Of a stretch of DNA of 64,000 bases, positions 1 through 9,159 are shown one piece after another (position 1 is the first letter of the stretch; each line of letters starts with the position of its first letter). The position numbers were made by a program, and so were the translations under genes. The notes under the pieces are model-generated. The model was not told the origin of the DNA. It worked only from the letters and a program-made list of their open reading frames with translations, and did no database searches. Source of the stretch: Achromobacter deleyi (GTDB lineage Bacteria; Pseudomonadota; Gammaproteobacteria; Burkholderiales; Burkholderiaceae_B); NCBI RefSeq assembly GCF_016127315.1, contig NZ_CP065997.1:5332001-5396000 (forward strand), given 5' to 3'.

Positions 1-1131
1 GGCGCCGGCGGCGAATACCTGTATCTGTCGCGCGCCTGGGGGCCGCGGGTCGGCCTGCTGTTCGCCTGGGCGCGCTGCACCGTGATCCAGACCGGCGCGA
101 TCGCCGTGGTGGCCTTCATCTATGGCGACTACGCGCAGCAGCTGCTGCCGCTCGGCACGCATGGGGCCACCGTGCACGCGGCGCTGTCGGTGATCGGCCT
201 GACCGCGCTGAACGTGGCCGGCACCCGCCACTCCAAGCGCCTGCAATGGCTGTTCACGATCCTGACGCTGGTGGCGCTGACGGCGGTGCTGGGCGCCGCC
301 CTGTTCACCGCCTCGCCCGCCGCGCCCGCGCCGGCGCCGCTGGGCGGCAACCCGGCCGGACTGATGGGCATGGGCATGGTGTTCGTGCTGCTGACCTACG
401 GCGGCTGGAACGAGGCCGCCTATCTCAGCGGCGAGCTGCGCAATCCCGGCCGCAACATGGCGCGGGTGCTGCTGATCGGCACCGTGGTGGTGACCGGCGC
501 GTATCTCCTGACCAATCTCGCCCTGCTGGAACTGTTCGGCCTGCAGGGCCTGCGCGACACGCCGGCGCTGGGCGCGGCGGTGATGCAGCTGGCCGCCGGC
601 CCCTATGCCGCCGCCCTGCTGAGCCTGGTGATCTGCGCCACCGCGCTCAGCACCATCAACGGCACCATCATCACCGGCGCCCGCGTCTATTACGCGCTGG
701 GCCGCGACGTGCCGCGGCTGCGCGCGCTGGCCGGCTGGAACGAACGCAACGAGACCCCGGTCAGCGCCTTGCTGGCGCAGGGCGTCATCACCCTGGCGCT
801 GCTGGCGGTGGGCGCCTTCAGCCACAACGCGGTGCAGACCATGGTGGCCTACACCGCGCCGGTGTTCTGGCTGTTCATGCTGCTGGTGGCCGCGTCGGTA
901 TGGCGCCTGCGCCAGCTTGACCCGGCGCGTCCGCGGCCGTTCCGCGTGCCCCTGTATCCGCTGACCCCGGCCCTGCTGGCGCTGACCTGCGCCGGCCTGG
1001 TCTATTCCAGCGCCGCCTACGCTGGCGCCGGGGCCCTGATCGGCCTGGGCGTGCTGGTGCTGGGCGTGCCGATGCTGCGGCTGCTGCGCCCCGCCGAGAC
1101 GCGCGCCCCGGACAGGCGCGACCTGCAATGA
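1..1131 (+). CDS. APC-superfamily amino acid permease (5' end outside window)
   Basis: The reading frame is open from the first base (GAGGEYLYLSRAWGP...), so the true start lies upstream and only the C-terminal part is seen. It is a membrane carrier of the amino acid-polyamine-organocation superfamily. At least eight hydrophobic segments are visible, and the GGxYxYLxRAxG-like opening resembles the transmembrane 2-3 region of APC permeases. The segment GGWNEAAYLSGELRNPGRNM is typical of the family around the middle of the protein. The substrate cannot be told from sequence. A methyltransferase gene follows after 40 bp in the same direction and may be co-transcribed. Confidence 0.85.
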   Translation, partial: GAGGEYLYLSRAWGPRVGLLFAWARCTVIQTGAIAVVAFIYGDYAQQLLPLGTHGATVHAALSVIGLTALNVAGTRHSKRLQWLFTILTLVALTAVLGAALFTASPAAPAPAPLGGNPAGLMGMGMVFVLLTYGGWNEAAYLSGELRNPGRNMARVLLIGTVVVTGAYLLTNLALLELFGLQGLRDTPALGAAVMQLAAGPYAAALLSLVICATALSTINGTIITGARVYYALGRDVPRLRALAGWNERNETPVSALLAQGVITLALLAVGAFSHNAVQTMVAYTAPVFWLFMLLVAASVWRLRQLDPARPRPFRVPLYPLTPALLALTCAGLVYSSAAYAGAGALIGLGVLVLGVPMLRLLRPAETRAPDRRDLQ

Positions 1132-1171
1132 GCCGCCCCTCCCGCTTTTCTTCGCCCTAGGAGTCTTCATC

Positions 1172-2035
1172 ATGCAACGTGCCCATTCGTCCCTCTCGCC
1201 CGCCCGCCGCTGGACCGTCATGGCATCGGCGCTGGCGCTGGCCTTGTCCCTGTCGGTCCTGGCCGAGGCCCGCGCCGCCGGCGCAGGCACTCCCGCCGCG
1301 CCCCAGGCCGCCGCGACCGAAGGCTACGTGCCCGACGTCGGCCAGGACGGCAAGGACGTCATCTGGGTGCCGACCCCGCAGACGCTGGTGGACAAGATGC
1401 TCGACATGGCCCAGGTCACGCCGCAGGACCGGCTGATGGACCTGGGCTCGGGCGACGGCCGCACCGTCATCACCGCCGCCCAGCGCGGCCTGACCGCCAA
1501 GGGCATCGAGTACAACCCCGACCTGGTGGCGCTGTCGCGCAGCAACGCGGCCAAGGCCGGCATGTCGCGCCGCGCCACCTTCGAGGTCGCGGACCTGTTC
1601 GAGACCGACCTGTCGCAGGCCGATGTGATCACCATGTTCCTGCTGTCGACCATCAACGAGAAGCTGCGGCCCAAGCTGCTGGAATTGCCGCCGGGCACCC
1701 GCATCGTGTCCAACACCTTCCGCATGGGCGACTGGGAGCCGGATGCCTCCGAAACCGTGACCGAGGCCTGCCAGACCTACTGCAACGCGCTGCTGTGGGT
1801 GGTGCCGGCCAAGGTCGATGGCCGCTGGCAGGTGGGCGGCCGCACCCTGCAGCTGGAACAGCAGTACCAGATGCTGTCGGGCAAGCTGGGTTCCAGCGAG
1901 ATCTCCGACGCGCGCATGGATGGCCGCACCATCTCGTTCACCGCCGACGGCGTGCGTTATACCGGCGAGGTCAACGGCACCACCATCCAGGGCAGCGCCG
2001 CCGGCAAGGGCGAATGGTCGGCGCGGCGCATCTGA
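1172..2035 (+). CDS. Exported class I SAM-dependent methyltransferase
   Basis: A 287-residue protein with a signal-peptide-like N-terminus (basic start, hydrophobic core to about residue 33, then an alanine-rich linker). It continues into a Rossmann-type methyltransferase core with motif I LMDLGSGDGRT near residue 89. The ATG is preceded by AGGAGT at good distance. The C-terminal part is beta-rich with no recognised domain. Placing a SAM-dependent enzyme outside the cytoplasm is odd because SAM is cytosolic. Either the N-terminus is a membrane anchor facing inward or the fold has another use. The substrate is unknown. Confidence 0.8.
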   Translation: MQRAHSSLSPARRWTVMASALALALSLSVLAEARAAGAGTPAAPQAAATEGYVPDVGQDGKDVIWVPTPQTLVDKMLDMAQVTPQDRLMDLGSGDGRTVITAAQRGLTAKGIEYNPDLVALSRSNAAKAGMSRRATFEVADLFETDLSQADVITMFLLSTINEKLRPKLLELPPGTRIVSNTFRMGDWEPDASETVTEACQTYCNALLWVVPAKVDGRWQVGGRTLQLEQQYQMLSGKLGSSEISDARMDGRTISFTADGVRYTGEVNGTTIQGSAAGKGEWSARRI

Positions 2036-2065
2036 GCGGCCGCGATGCCGGGGCCGGCCGCGGCG

Positions 2066-3214
2066 TCAGCGCGTCGCGGCCCGGATCACCCGGTGCACGA
2101 ACTGCAGCTTGCCCACCACGGCGGCGGGCAGCACGAAGGGATAGAAGTCGCGCTGACCCATGCTGCGTGACAGCTCGTTGAGCACGCCGGTCAGCGCCAC
2201 CCAGCCATTGACCAGGTCGAGGAAACCCTGGCCCTCGGGATCGTCCGGGTCGTACAGCGAGGCCCGGGTGAACGGATCGCTGACCTGCTCCAGCGGCACC
2301 CGCGCCACGCCGAAGCTGAAAGCGGTGTCCAGCGCGTCCATCATGTGCAGGTAATGGGCCCAGGTCTCGGCCCAGTCTTCCCAGGGATGCGACGAGGCGT
2401 AGGCGCTGATGAAGCGTTGCGCCCAGTCGGCCGGCGCGCCCTGCTCGTAATGGCGTCGCAACGCCTGCGCGTAGTCTTCGCGCTCATCGCCGAACACCTG
2501 ACGGAATGGCGCCAGCCAGGAACTGCCGGCCACCAGCCGGTCCCAATAGAAATGGCCGATCTCGTGGCGGAAATGGCCCACCAGGGTGCGGTACGGCTCG
2601 TGCATCGCCTCGCGCACCTGGACCCGGTAGGCGTCGTCGGCCTCGTGGATATTGAGCGTGATCAGCCCATGGCCATGGCCGGTCAGGAGCGGCGCGCCGT
2701 CGTCGGACGGCGCCAGCAGGTCGAACGCCAGCCCGCCGTCGCCCGGCGTGCGCGCCCGCGGAATCGGCAGCCCCAGCGTCAGCAACTGGGCGATCAACTG
2801 GCGCTTGGCGCTCTCGACCTTGCGCCACAGCGCGCCATTGCCCGGCACCGACAGGTCGGGGATGGTGCGATTGAGGCTGCAGGCGATGCAGAGATGATCC
2901 GCGCGCGCGGCCGGCAGCAGCCAATTGCAGGCGGCCGGCGACGAGAAATTGGCGCAGCGCTTGAAGGTCCTGCCGCGCACCCGCCCGGCCTCGATCCAGG
3001 AACCCTCCGTCTTGCCCGGATCCAGCGCCACGATGTGGCCGTGGCGCGGATCGAAGCCCAGTTGCCGATGGCAGTTCAGGCATTCGGTGTTGTTGAAGAA
3101 CACCCGCTGGCCGCAAACGCAATGGAACGCCTTGGCGCGGGCATGCCGCTGCCGCGGGCGCTGGCGTTCGGGCGCGTTCAACCGGCGGCTCAGGGTATCG
3201 AAGAAAGGATTCAT
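2066..3214 (-). CDS. Zinc-ribbon protein with putative zinc-binding peptidase domain
   Basis: A 382-residue cytoplasmic-looking protein. Residues about 31-50 form a four-cysteine zinc ribbon (FHCVCGQ...ECLNCHRQ). The remainder matches the widespread proteobacterial family of predicted zinc metallopeptidases fused to such a ribbon. The HEIGH motif at residues 217-221 is a gluzincin-like HExxH centre. No signal peptide is seen. The ATG has GGAGA upstream. It lies 16 bp after the LD-carboxypeptidase gene on the same strand and may be co-transcribed, but no shared pathway is obvious. Proteolytic activity has not, to my knowledge, been well established for this family. Confidence 0.8.
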   Translation of the reverse strand: MNPFFDTLSRRLNAPERQRPRQRHARAKAFHCVCGQRVFFNNTECLNCHRQLGFDPRHGHIVALDPGKTEGSWIEAGRVRGRTFKRCANFSSPAACNWLLPAARADHLCIACSLNRTIPDLSVPGNGALWRKVESAKRQLIAQLLTLGLPIPRARTPGDGGLAFDLLAPSDDGAPLLTGHGHGLITLNIHEADDAYRVQVREAMHEPYRTLVGHFRHEIGHFYWDRLVAGSSWLAPFRQVFGDEREDYAQALRRHYEQGAPADWAQRFISAYASSHPWEDWAETWAHYLHMMDALDTAFSFGVARVPLEQVSDPFTRASLYDPDDPEGQGFLDLVNGWVALTGVLNELSRSMGQRDFYPFVLPAAVVGKLQFVHRVIRAATR

Positions 3215-3230
3215 GCGGCGGGTCTCCGGG

Positions 3231-4346
3231 CTACAGCGGCGCGGCCTGGACCGCCACGGCCTGTTCCAGCCGCAGGCCGCGTCGCTGGGTGTCCAGCGTC
3301 ACCCGCGCGCCGAGCGGCAACGTCAGGTTGGGGTCGCCATGGCCGCTGGGCCAGGCCGCCAGCACCGGGATGCCGCGCGCCTGGAATTGCTCCAGCAGCA
3401 GCGGAAACAACAGGCTCTGGCCGACCGCGTCGCCCCCCGGCAGCCCCAGGCGGGTGAAATTGCCGGCCAGCACGCCCTTGATGCGATCGAACTTGCCGGC
3501 CGCGCGCAATTGCGACAGCAAGCGGTCGATGCGCGGCAGCGCCTCGTTGACGTCCTCGATGAACAGGATGGCGTCGCGCGTGGCGATCTCGTGGCGCGAG
3601 CCGATCATGGCGGCGATCAGCGCCAGGTTGCCGCCCACCAGCCGGCCGCTGGCCACGCCGGGCGCCAGCACCACCGGGCTGGACTCCGGCGGGGCGTCGA
3701 TCCAGGCGCCCTGCCCGAGCTGGCCGCCGACCATCGCCAGCACGTGGCTGGCGGTGGGCTCCTGCTTGCCGGCCACCAGGTCCTGCGCCAGCATCGGCCC
3801 GTGAAACGTCACGAAGCCGGCATGGCGCTGGATCGCCAGGTGCAGCGCGGTGATGTCGCTGTAGCCGATGAAGGGCTTGGGGTGCTGGCGCAGCAGGCCG
3901 ATGTCGAGCCGGTCCGCCAGCCGCCACGAGCCGAAGCCGCCTTGCAGGCACCAGATGGCGTCGATGGCCGGGTCGGCAAAGGCCGCGTGCAGGTCGTTGA
4001 GCCGGGCGTCGTCGTCGCCGGCCAGGTAGTCGTACGGCGCATCGCTGCGCGTCAAGGCGGCCGGCATGATGCGCGGGTCGTAACCGCGCGCCTGCAGCCA
4101 ATCCGCCGCCTCGAAGGCCGCGCCATCGGCGGCCGAGGCCGGCGCCACGATGGCGACGCGGCCGCCCGGACGCAGCGCCGGCACGGGCGCGTCGCGTCGC
4201 GGCGCCGCAGCGGACGGCCCAGAAGACGGGGCCCCCTCGCCCCGGTCGGCCGGCGCCGCCACCCGGCTCGCGCAACCCGCCAGCGCCAGGCTGGACAGGC
4301 CCAGCGCGCCGGCGGCCTTGAGCAGGCCGCGCCGTGCCGGATCCAT
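3231..4346 (-). CDS. LD-carboxypeptidase (peptidase family S66), predicted lipoprotein
   Basis: Family S66 enzymes remove the terminal D-alanine from muropeptides during murein recycling. The protein shows the nucleophile elbow GYSDIT with Ser163 (numbered from this start), a downstream IEDVNE glutamate and GHGDPN histidine in the expected order for the Ser-Glu-His triad. I chose the internal ATG giving MDPARRGLLKAAG because it creates a short leader with an Arg-Arg pair and an LAGC lipobox. The upstream ATG adds eleven charged residues. A lipid-anchored, possibly Tat-exported S66 enzyme would act in the periplasm, unlike cytoplasmic LdcA. That location is inferred. Confidence 0.85.
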   Translation of the reverse strand: MDPARRGLLKAAGALGLSSLALAGCASRVAAPADRGEGAPSSGPSAAAPRRDAPVPALRPGGRVAIVAPASAADGAAFEAADWLQARGYDPRIMPAALTRSDAPYDYLAGDDDARLNDLHAAFADPAIDAIWCLQGGFGSWRLADRLDIGLLRQHPKPFIGYSDITALHLAIQRHAGFVTFHGPMLAQDLVAGKQEPTASHVLAMVGGQLGQGAWIDAPPESSPVVLAPGVASGRLVGGNLALIAAMIGSRHEIATRDAILFIEDVNEALPRIDRLLSQLRAAGKFDRIKGVLAGNFTRLGLPGGDAVGQSLLFPLLLEQFQARGIPVLAAWPSGHGDPNLTLPLGARVTLDTQRRGLRLEQAVAVQAAPL

Positions 4347-4473
4347 CAGAGCGTGCCGCTCGCGTTGCCTTGCGGGCATATGCCATCCTTCCAGGTCAGT
4401 TTTTATTATTCTTATTTATCAATAGTTTGAACAATAAACAGAGAAACAAGATGAAGTCTGTGGTGAGCGAATT

Positions 4474-4508
4474 CCAGAATTCACTTGAACTTATCCCAGA
4501 ATCCACTT
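4474..4508. repeat. Short direct repeats in an AT-rich intergenic patch
   Basis: Two 13-bp copies, CCAGAATTCACTT (4474-4486) and CCAGAATCCACTT (4496-4508), differ at one base and repeat every 22 bp. They sit in a stretch (about 4395-4520) far richer in A+T than its surroundings. Tandem imperfect repeats of this kind occur at the ends of some IS21-type insertion sequences, so this may be a relic of a lost element. No transposase gene is nearby. Confidence 0.35.
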
Positions 4509-4597
4509 TAAGTACGTAACTGCGTGTCCGGCAGGCCAACAGCGCCTCGAACACGCCCGCGATCCGCTCGCCGTGGCGGCGGGCACGCGCCGTAACG

Positions 4598-5323
4598 CTA
4601 GAAGCGTTCGTACTCCAACCGGTAGCGCCACTGCCCCACCGCCAGCCCGGCCATCGGCAGGCGGCCGATGCGGATTCGGCGCAGGGCTTGCAGTTGCAGC
4701 CCGACGCTGTCGCAGGCGTACTCGATGAATCCCAGGGCGGGCGTCTTCAGCGCGAAGCGCAAGTGGCTCTCATTCTGCCAGCTGACCTTCATCGGCGTGG
4801 CCGGCCGGCCCTCATAGGCCAGGCCGCGCTGCAGGCGCGCCAGCGCGGCCGCGTCGAGCGTGCCGCGCACCTGCGCGATGTATTCCTGCTCGACGTGGCG
4901 CCCCTCTTCGATCAGCTTGCGCGCCACCGCGAATTCCTGGGTGTACACCACCAGCCCGCTGGCCGCGCGCTCCAGCGGCGTGGCCAGCTTCAGGCCATTG
5001 AACATGCGCTTGAGATAGCGCTGGCCCGAGCGGTCGCCCGGCATCAGGTTGGCGGGCACGACCAGGTCCAGCGCCGACTCGGCCGGATCCGAGGCCGACA
5101 GGCCGGCCGGCTTGTGCACCAGCACGCTGACCGGGCGCATCTCTTCCAGGCGGGCGCCGGGCAGCAGGCTGACGGTCTGGCCGGGCTGGACGCGGTGGCC
5201 GGGTTCCTCGACCACCTTGCCATCCACGGCGACCCAGCCGCCCTCGATGTAGCGTTCGGCGTCGCCGCGCGAACAGGATTGTTCGGTGGCCAGGCGCTTG
5301 GCCAGTCGGGCGCTGTCACTCAT
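4598..5323 (-). CDS. S4-domain pseudouridine synthase-like protein (RsuA/RluF type) with altered active site
   Basis: A 241-residue protein with an N-terminal S4 RNA-binding domain (residues about 5-55, ending VQPGQTVSLLPG) followed by an RsuA/RluB/RluF-type pseudouridine synthase domain (VLVHKPAGLSASDP; RRIRIGRLPM near the C-terminus). In active members the loop reads GRLDxxSxGL with a catalytic aspartate. Here it reads TPLERAASGL, with Glu118 (codon complementary to 4970-4972) at the aspartate position. The fold and RNA-binding role look intact, but classical pseudouridylation activity is doubtful. No partner gene is obvious. Confidence 0.8.
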   Translation of the reverse strand: MSDSARLAKRLATEQSCSRGDAERYIEGGWVAVDGKVVEEPGHRVQPGQTVSLLPGARLEEMRPVSVLVHKPAGLSASDPAESALDLVVPANLMPGDRSGQRYLKRMFNGLKLATPLERAASGLVVYTQEFAVARKLIEEGRHVEQEYIAQVRGTLDAAALARLQRGLAYEGRPATPMKVSWQNESHLRFALKTPALGFIEYACDSVGLQLQALRRIRIGRLPMAGLAVGQWRYRLEYERF

Positions 5324-5568
5324 GGCCGGCCCGCCTGTCGGTGGGAGGCCTGGGAACGGGAAAGGAAAGCAATCGGCGGGTACGTCGTCATCTCGGATAC
5401 TGCGTCAAAAACGGGAAAGGCCGGCGCCGCGAGGCATCGCGCGAACGCGGCGACAGCGCCTGGCTCGAGATGTTACGCCCTTTCCCGCGGAGGCCACCGC
5501 GATCGGGCGCCGCGACGGCCGTTCCCGCGCCTGGGTCAGTGCACGGCTCCTGGTCGCGTGAACAGGCT

Positions 5569-6747
5569 CTAGGCCAGCGCCGCGAACGCCTGTTCCAGGT
5601 CCGCTATCAGCGCCGCGGGCGGCTCCAGCCCCACATTCAGGCGCACCAGCCGGTCGCCATACGGACGCAGCGTGCGGCGCAGGTTGAAGTATGGCGCCGC
5701 CAGGCTGGTCACGCCGCCCCAGCTGTAGCCGATCTTGAACAGCGCGAGCCGGTCGACGAAGGCCTCGATTTGCGCACGGCTGGGGCCGTCCCGCAGCACG
5801 ATCGAAAACACGCTGGCCGAGCCGGTGAAATCGCGCTTCCAGATCTCGTGGCCCGGGCACGATGGCAAGGCCGGGTGCAGCACCGTCCGCACCTCGGGCC
5901 GGCGCGCCAGCCATTGCGCCACCTCCAGCGTGCCGCGTTCCAGTTGCGCCAGCCGCACCCCCAGGGTCTGCAGTCCGCGCAGCGCCAGGCTGCAATCGTC
6001 CGGCGAGGCCGCCATGCCGAGGAAATTGCGGGCCTCGCCCAGCGCCCGGTAGTGCGCCTCGTCGCGGCAGGTCACCGAGCCGAGCAGCAGGTCGCTATGG
6101 CCGCCGATGTACTTGGTCAGCGCCTGCATGGTGACGTCCACGCCGTGGGCGAAGGCGTCGAACAGCACGCCGGCGGCGTAGGTATTGTCCAGCGCCACCA
6201 CCGCGCCGGCCCGGCGGGCGGCCGCCGCGATCGCCGGCACGTCCTGGATTTCCATGGTGGCCGAGCCCGGGCTCTCGCACCAGACCAGCCGGGTATTGGG
6301 CCGCAGCAGCGCGGCGATGCCCGCGCCGATCAGCGGATCGTAGGTCTGCACCTCGATGCCCAGCCGCTTGAGCAGGCCGCCGGCCAGCCCCTGGTTGGGA
6401 CCGTAGGCGGTATCCGGCAGCAGCGCGTGGTCGCCGGCGCCGCAGAAAGCCAGGTAGATCAAGGCGATGGCGGCCTGCCCGCCCGGCGTGATGAAGCAAT
6501 GGCGGCCCTGCTCCAGTTGCGCGATGCGCGCGCCCAGTTCCAGCACGGTGGGCGTGCCGTGCAGGCCATAGGTATACGGCGCCTTTTCCGCGTCCCAATC
6601 GTCGCGCAGGTCGGCGGCGCGCTCGAACAACGTGGTCGAGCCGCGGCTGGTCGGCGTGACCAGCGAGCGAAAGCCCGCCGGCGCCCGCGGGGTGGGATCG
6701 ACCACGGCGAGGCGCCAATCGAAGGGTTGCGTGGAATCGGTCGTCAC
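5569..6747 (-). CDS. metC: Cystathionine beta-lyase (PLP-dependent, Cys/Met metabolism)
   Basis: A 392-residue fold-type I PLP enzyme of the Cys/Met metabolism family, of the expected length. Typical features in order: PYTYGLHGTPT near residue 58, ITPGGQAAI in the cofactor-phosphate region, DNTYAAGVLFD carrying the PLP-pyridine aspartate, and the lysine in ALTKYIGGHSD. MetC-type enzymes cleave cystathionine to homocysteine, pyruvate and ammonia. The family also contains gamma-synthases and methionine gamma-lyases, so the exact reaction is not certain. It is a stand-alone gene with about 150 bp before the next upstream minus-strand gene's stop. Confidence 0.85.
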   Translation of the reverse strand: MTTDSTQPFDWRLAVVDPTPRAPAGFRSLVTPTSRGSTTLFERAADLRDDWDAEKAPYTYGLHGTPTVLELGARIAQLEQGRHCFITPGGQAAIALIYLAFCGAGDHALLPDTAYGPNQGLAGGLLKRLGIEVQTYDPLIGAGIAALLRPNTRLVWCESPGSATMEIQDVPAIAAAARRAGAVVALDNTYAAGVLFDAFAHGVDVTMQALTKYIGGHSDLLLGSVTCRDEAHYRALGEARNFLGMAASPDDCSLALRGLQTLGVRLAQLERGTLEVAQWLARRPEVRTVLHPALPSCPGHEIWKRDFTGSASVFSIVLRDGPSRAQIEAFVDRLALFKIGYSWGGVTSLAAPYFNLRRTLRPYGDRLVRLNVGLEPPAALIADLEQAFAALA

Positions 6748-6900
6748 GGAGGTCTCCTGGTTGGATGCGGGCCACGCGCCGCGAGCCGCGGCGCACCCGC
6801 CAAGGATACGGACCTGGCGGCAATAAAAATTGCACCAGCTTGCGGTTCCGGCGGGCGCCCGGCGCCAGGCATTGGAGGCCGATGCCCGGCCCGCGATGCC

Positions 6901-8001
6901 TCAGAGATCGGTGGGCTGCCTGGCGACGGCCGGCGCCTCGGGCGGCGGCACCTCTTCGACCCAGGCCTTGAGCAGCGTCGAGGTCACCGCCAGGATCACC
7001 GGGCCGATGAACAGGCCGACGATGCCGAAGGCGAACATGCCGCCCAGCACCCCGGCCAGGATCAGCAGCATCGACAGGTTCACGCCGCGCTTGATCAGCA
7101 TCGGCCGCAGCAGGTTGTCGAGCATGGTCACCAGCACCGCCCAAACCAGCAGCAGGATCGCGGCCACCTTCATGTCGTTCTGGAACAGCCAGATCACCCC
7201 GCCCAGCAACGGCAGGAACGGCCCCAGCTGGGCCAGGCACAGCATCAGCATCAGCGCGGTGATGATCCCGGCCGCCGGCACCCCGGCGATCCACAGGCCC
7301 AGCCCGCCCAGCGCCGACTGCACCACCGCCGTCACCACGATGCCCAGCGCCACCGCGCGGATCGACAGGCCCGCCAGGCGGATCGCCGCCACGCCGCGAT
7401 GGCCGGCCAGGCGGTTGGCGAAGCGCTGCACGAAATTGGCGGCGACGTCGCCCTGGCTATAGAGAATGCCGGCGATGACGATGGTGATCAGCATGTGCAT
7501 GACGAACACGCCGACGATGGCCGCATTGCTCAGCAGCCACTTGGCCGCCATGGTCACATAGGGCTCCAGGCGCGCCAGCAGTCCGCCCGCGCCGGCATCG
7601 GCCAGCGCCTGCCATTCCTGCGCGATGCGCGGCCCGCCCAGCGGGATGCCCTGCACCCAGCCCGGCGGCGCCATCAGGGCGTAGTCGGGCAGGCTCTTGA
7701 TCGAGGTCATGATGGCGCCGCCATGCAGCGCCAGCGTCGAAATGGCCTGGTACAGCGGCAGCACGATCACCACCAGCAGCACGATCAGCATGGCCACCGT
7801 CGCCATCCAGCGGCGGCCGCCGCAGCGCTTCTGCACCGCCAGCATCACCGGCCAGGTGGCCACCACGATGGTGGTGGCCCAGATCAGCCCGAACAGGAAG
7901 GGTTTCAGCACATACAGGCTGCCGATCATCAGGGCCGACAGGATGACGACGACGAGCAGGTTGCGGGCAAGGTCCGCGGGCGGGCGTGGGTTCGGGTTCA
8001 A
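6901..8001 (-). CDS. AI-2E family (PerM/YhhT-type) transporter
   Basis: A hydrophobic protein of about 366 residues with around eight membrane segments, alternating with the extracytoplasmic loop typical of the AI-2 exporter/PerM family. The C-terminal half contains QLGPFLPLLGGVIWL, a family hallmark. I start it at TTG 8001 (LNPNPRPPADLARN) because TGGAGC lies six bases upstream. A further TTG at 8028 has no ribosome-binding site. Members export autoinducer-2 or act as sodium/proton antiporters, and the substrate here is unknown. It is followed by the metC gene on the same strand. Confidence 0.8.
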   Translation of the reverse strand: MNPNPRPPADLARNLLVVVILSALMIGSLYVLKPFLFGLIWATTIVVATWPVMLAVQKRCGGRRWMATVAMLIVLLVVIVLPLYQAISTLALHGGAIMTSIKSLPDYALMAPPGWVQGIPLGGPRIAQEWQALADAGAGGLLARLEPYVTMAAKWLLSNAAIVGVFVMHMLITIVIAGILYSQGDVAANFVQRFANRLAGHRGVAAIRLAGLSIRAVALGIVVTAVVQSALGGLGLWIAGVPAAGIITALMLMLCLAQLGPFLPLLGGVIWLFQNDMKVAAILLLVWAVLVTMLDNLLRPMLIKRGVNLSMLLILAGVLGGMFAFGIVGLFIGPVILAVTSTLLKAWVEEVPPPEAPAVARQPTDL

Positions 8002-8074
8002 GCGGTGCTCCAGGCAACGGCCGCGCAAGGATCGGGCCGTGTACGAATTTATCCGAAATACCCGCCAATACCAC

Positions 8075-9130
8075 CTATTTGGCGCCGCCCGGGGTGGGTC
8101 GCACCGCGCCCGGGGCGGCGATCAGGTGGCGCGTCAGCTCCAGCAACTGCCCGTCGCGGGTCCGCAACTGGCCCAGCAGGTCCGTCACCTGGGCGTCGCT
8201 GGCCGCCAGCCGCTGGGTCAGGTCCTGTTCGCGGCGGCGCGAGGCCTGCAGCGCCTCCTGGGCGACGGCCATGTCGGCCAGTTGCCGACCCAATTGCGCC
8301 TGGGCCTCCGCGCGCACGGCCAGGACCTCGGCCTGGGCCGCCCGCAGCTGGTCGGCGGCATCCGCCTGCGCGCCGCGCAGGCGCTCGGCCGCCTGCGCCA
8401 GGGCTTGGCGCGACTGTTCGGCCTGTTGCTGCTGGGCGGCCTGAAGCTCTTCCAGGCGGGCTTGCAGGCGCTTGACGCTGCCGCGCTCGGCGTCCAGCTC
8501 GTTGAGCCAGCGGCGCTCGTGGGCGGCGTGGCGCTCCTGGGTGGCGGCCAGGACCTCGGCCTGCTCGCCCCGGGCGCGCTCGGCATCGGCCACGTGGGCC
8601 AGCAAGGCATTGCGCGCGTCCGCCAGCTGCCGCTGCTCGACCGCCAGGGCCTCGTCGCGCTGGCGCAGCTGCGCCTCGGCCGCCCGCAGGCGTTCCTCGG
8701 TGGCGGCCAGTTGCCCGGTCGCCACCTTCAGGCCCTCCTGCAGGTCGCGTTCGCGGTTTTCCAGGTTTGCCTCGCGCAGGCGCAATTGTTCGGTGAGCGC
8801 GTCCAGTCGCTCGCCTTCTTCGTGCAGTTCGGCCCAGCGCTGGCGGTTGGCCTCGGCCTGTTCGGCGCGGGCGGCGGCCAGCGCCGATTCCCAGAAATGC
8901 GCGGCGGCCTGGGCCACCGGCTCGGGCACGGCGGCGGGGGCCGAGAAGGCGCCGGGATCCTGGATGCGGGCCCCCAGCGACCGAAACCAGGATTCCAGGT
9001 GCGGACTGACCGTATTGGGCGAGCCGCGCCCGATCTTCTGGCGCACCCGCTCGATGGTCGGCCGCGCGCCCTCCAGCAGCAAGGCGTCGGAGGCACGCCA
9101 GACATCCAGTTCCGTAATTCCCGTGGCCAT
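8075..9130 (-). CDS. KfrA-like coiled-coil DNA-binding protein
   Basis: A 351-residue protein with an N-terminal helix-turn-helix segment (about residues 5-60: ITELDVWRASDALLLEGARPT...RQKIGRGSPNTVSPHL). This matches the plasmid replication region DNA-binding domain of KfrA. From about residue 80 to near the end it is a long Ala/Glu/Gln/Arg-rich alpha-helical coiled coil, as in KfrA of IncP plasmids, where it organises nucleoprotein at its own promoter. No plasmid partition or replication genes are nearby, so this is a chromosomal orphan. A perfect 13-bp inverted repeat lies 30 bp upstream of the ATG and suggests autorepression. Confidence 0.8.
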   Translation of the reverse strand: MATGITELDVWRASDALLLEGARPTIERVRQKIGRGSPNTVSPHLESWFRSLGARIQDPGAFSAPAAVPEPVAQAAAHFWESALAAARAEQAEANRQRWAELHEEGERLDALTEQLRLREANLENRERDLQEGLKVATGQLAATEERLRAAEAQLRQRDEALAVEQRQLADARNALLAHVADAERARGEQAEVLAATQERHAAHERRWLNELDAERGSVKRLQARLEELQAAQQQQAEQSRQALAQAAERLRGAQADAADQLRAAQAEVLAVRAEAQAQLGRQLADMAVAQEALQASRRREQDLTQRLAASDAQVTDLLGQLRTRDGQLLELTRHLIAAPGAVRPTPGGAK

Positions 9131-9159
9131 GGCTCGATTTCCCGGATCAAAGCGGTTGT

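Noticed and set aside
5341..8475. Open frame of 1044 codons on the plus strand
   Set aside because: Runs antisense through metC and the permease gene with His/Gln/Arg-rich shadow composition.
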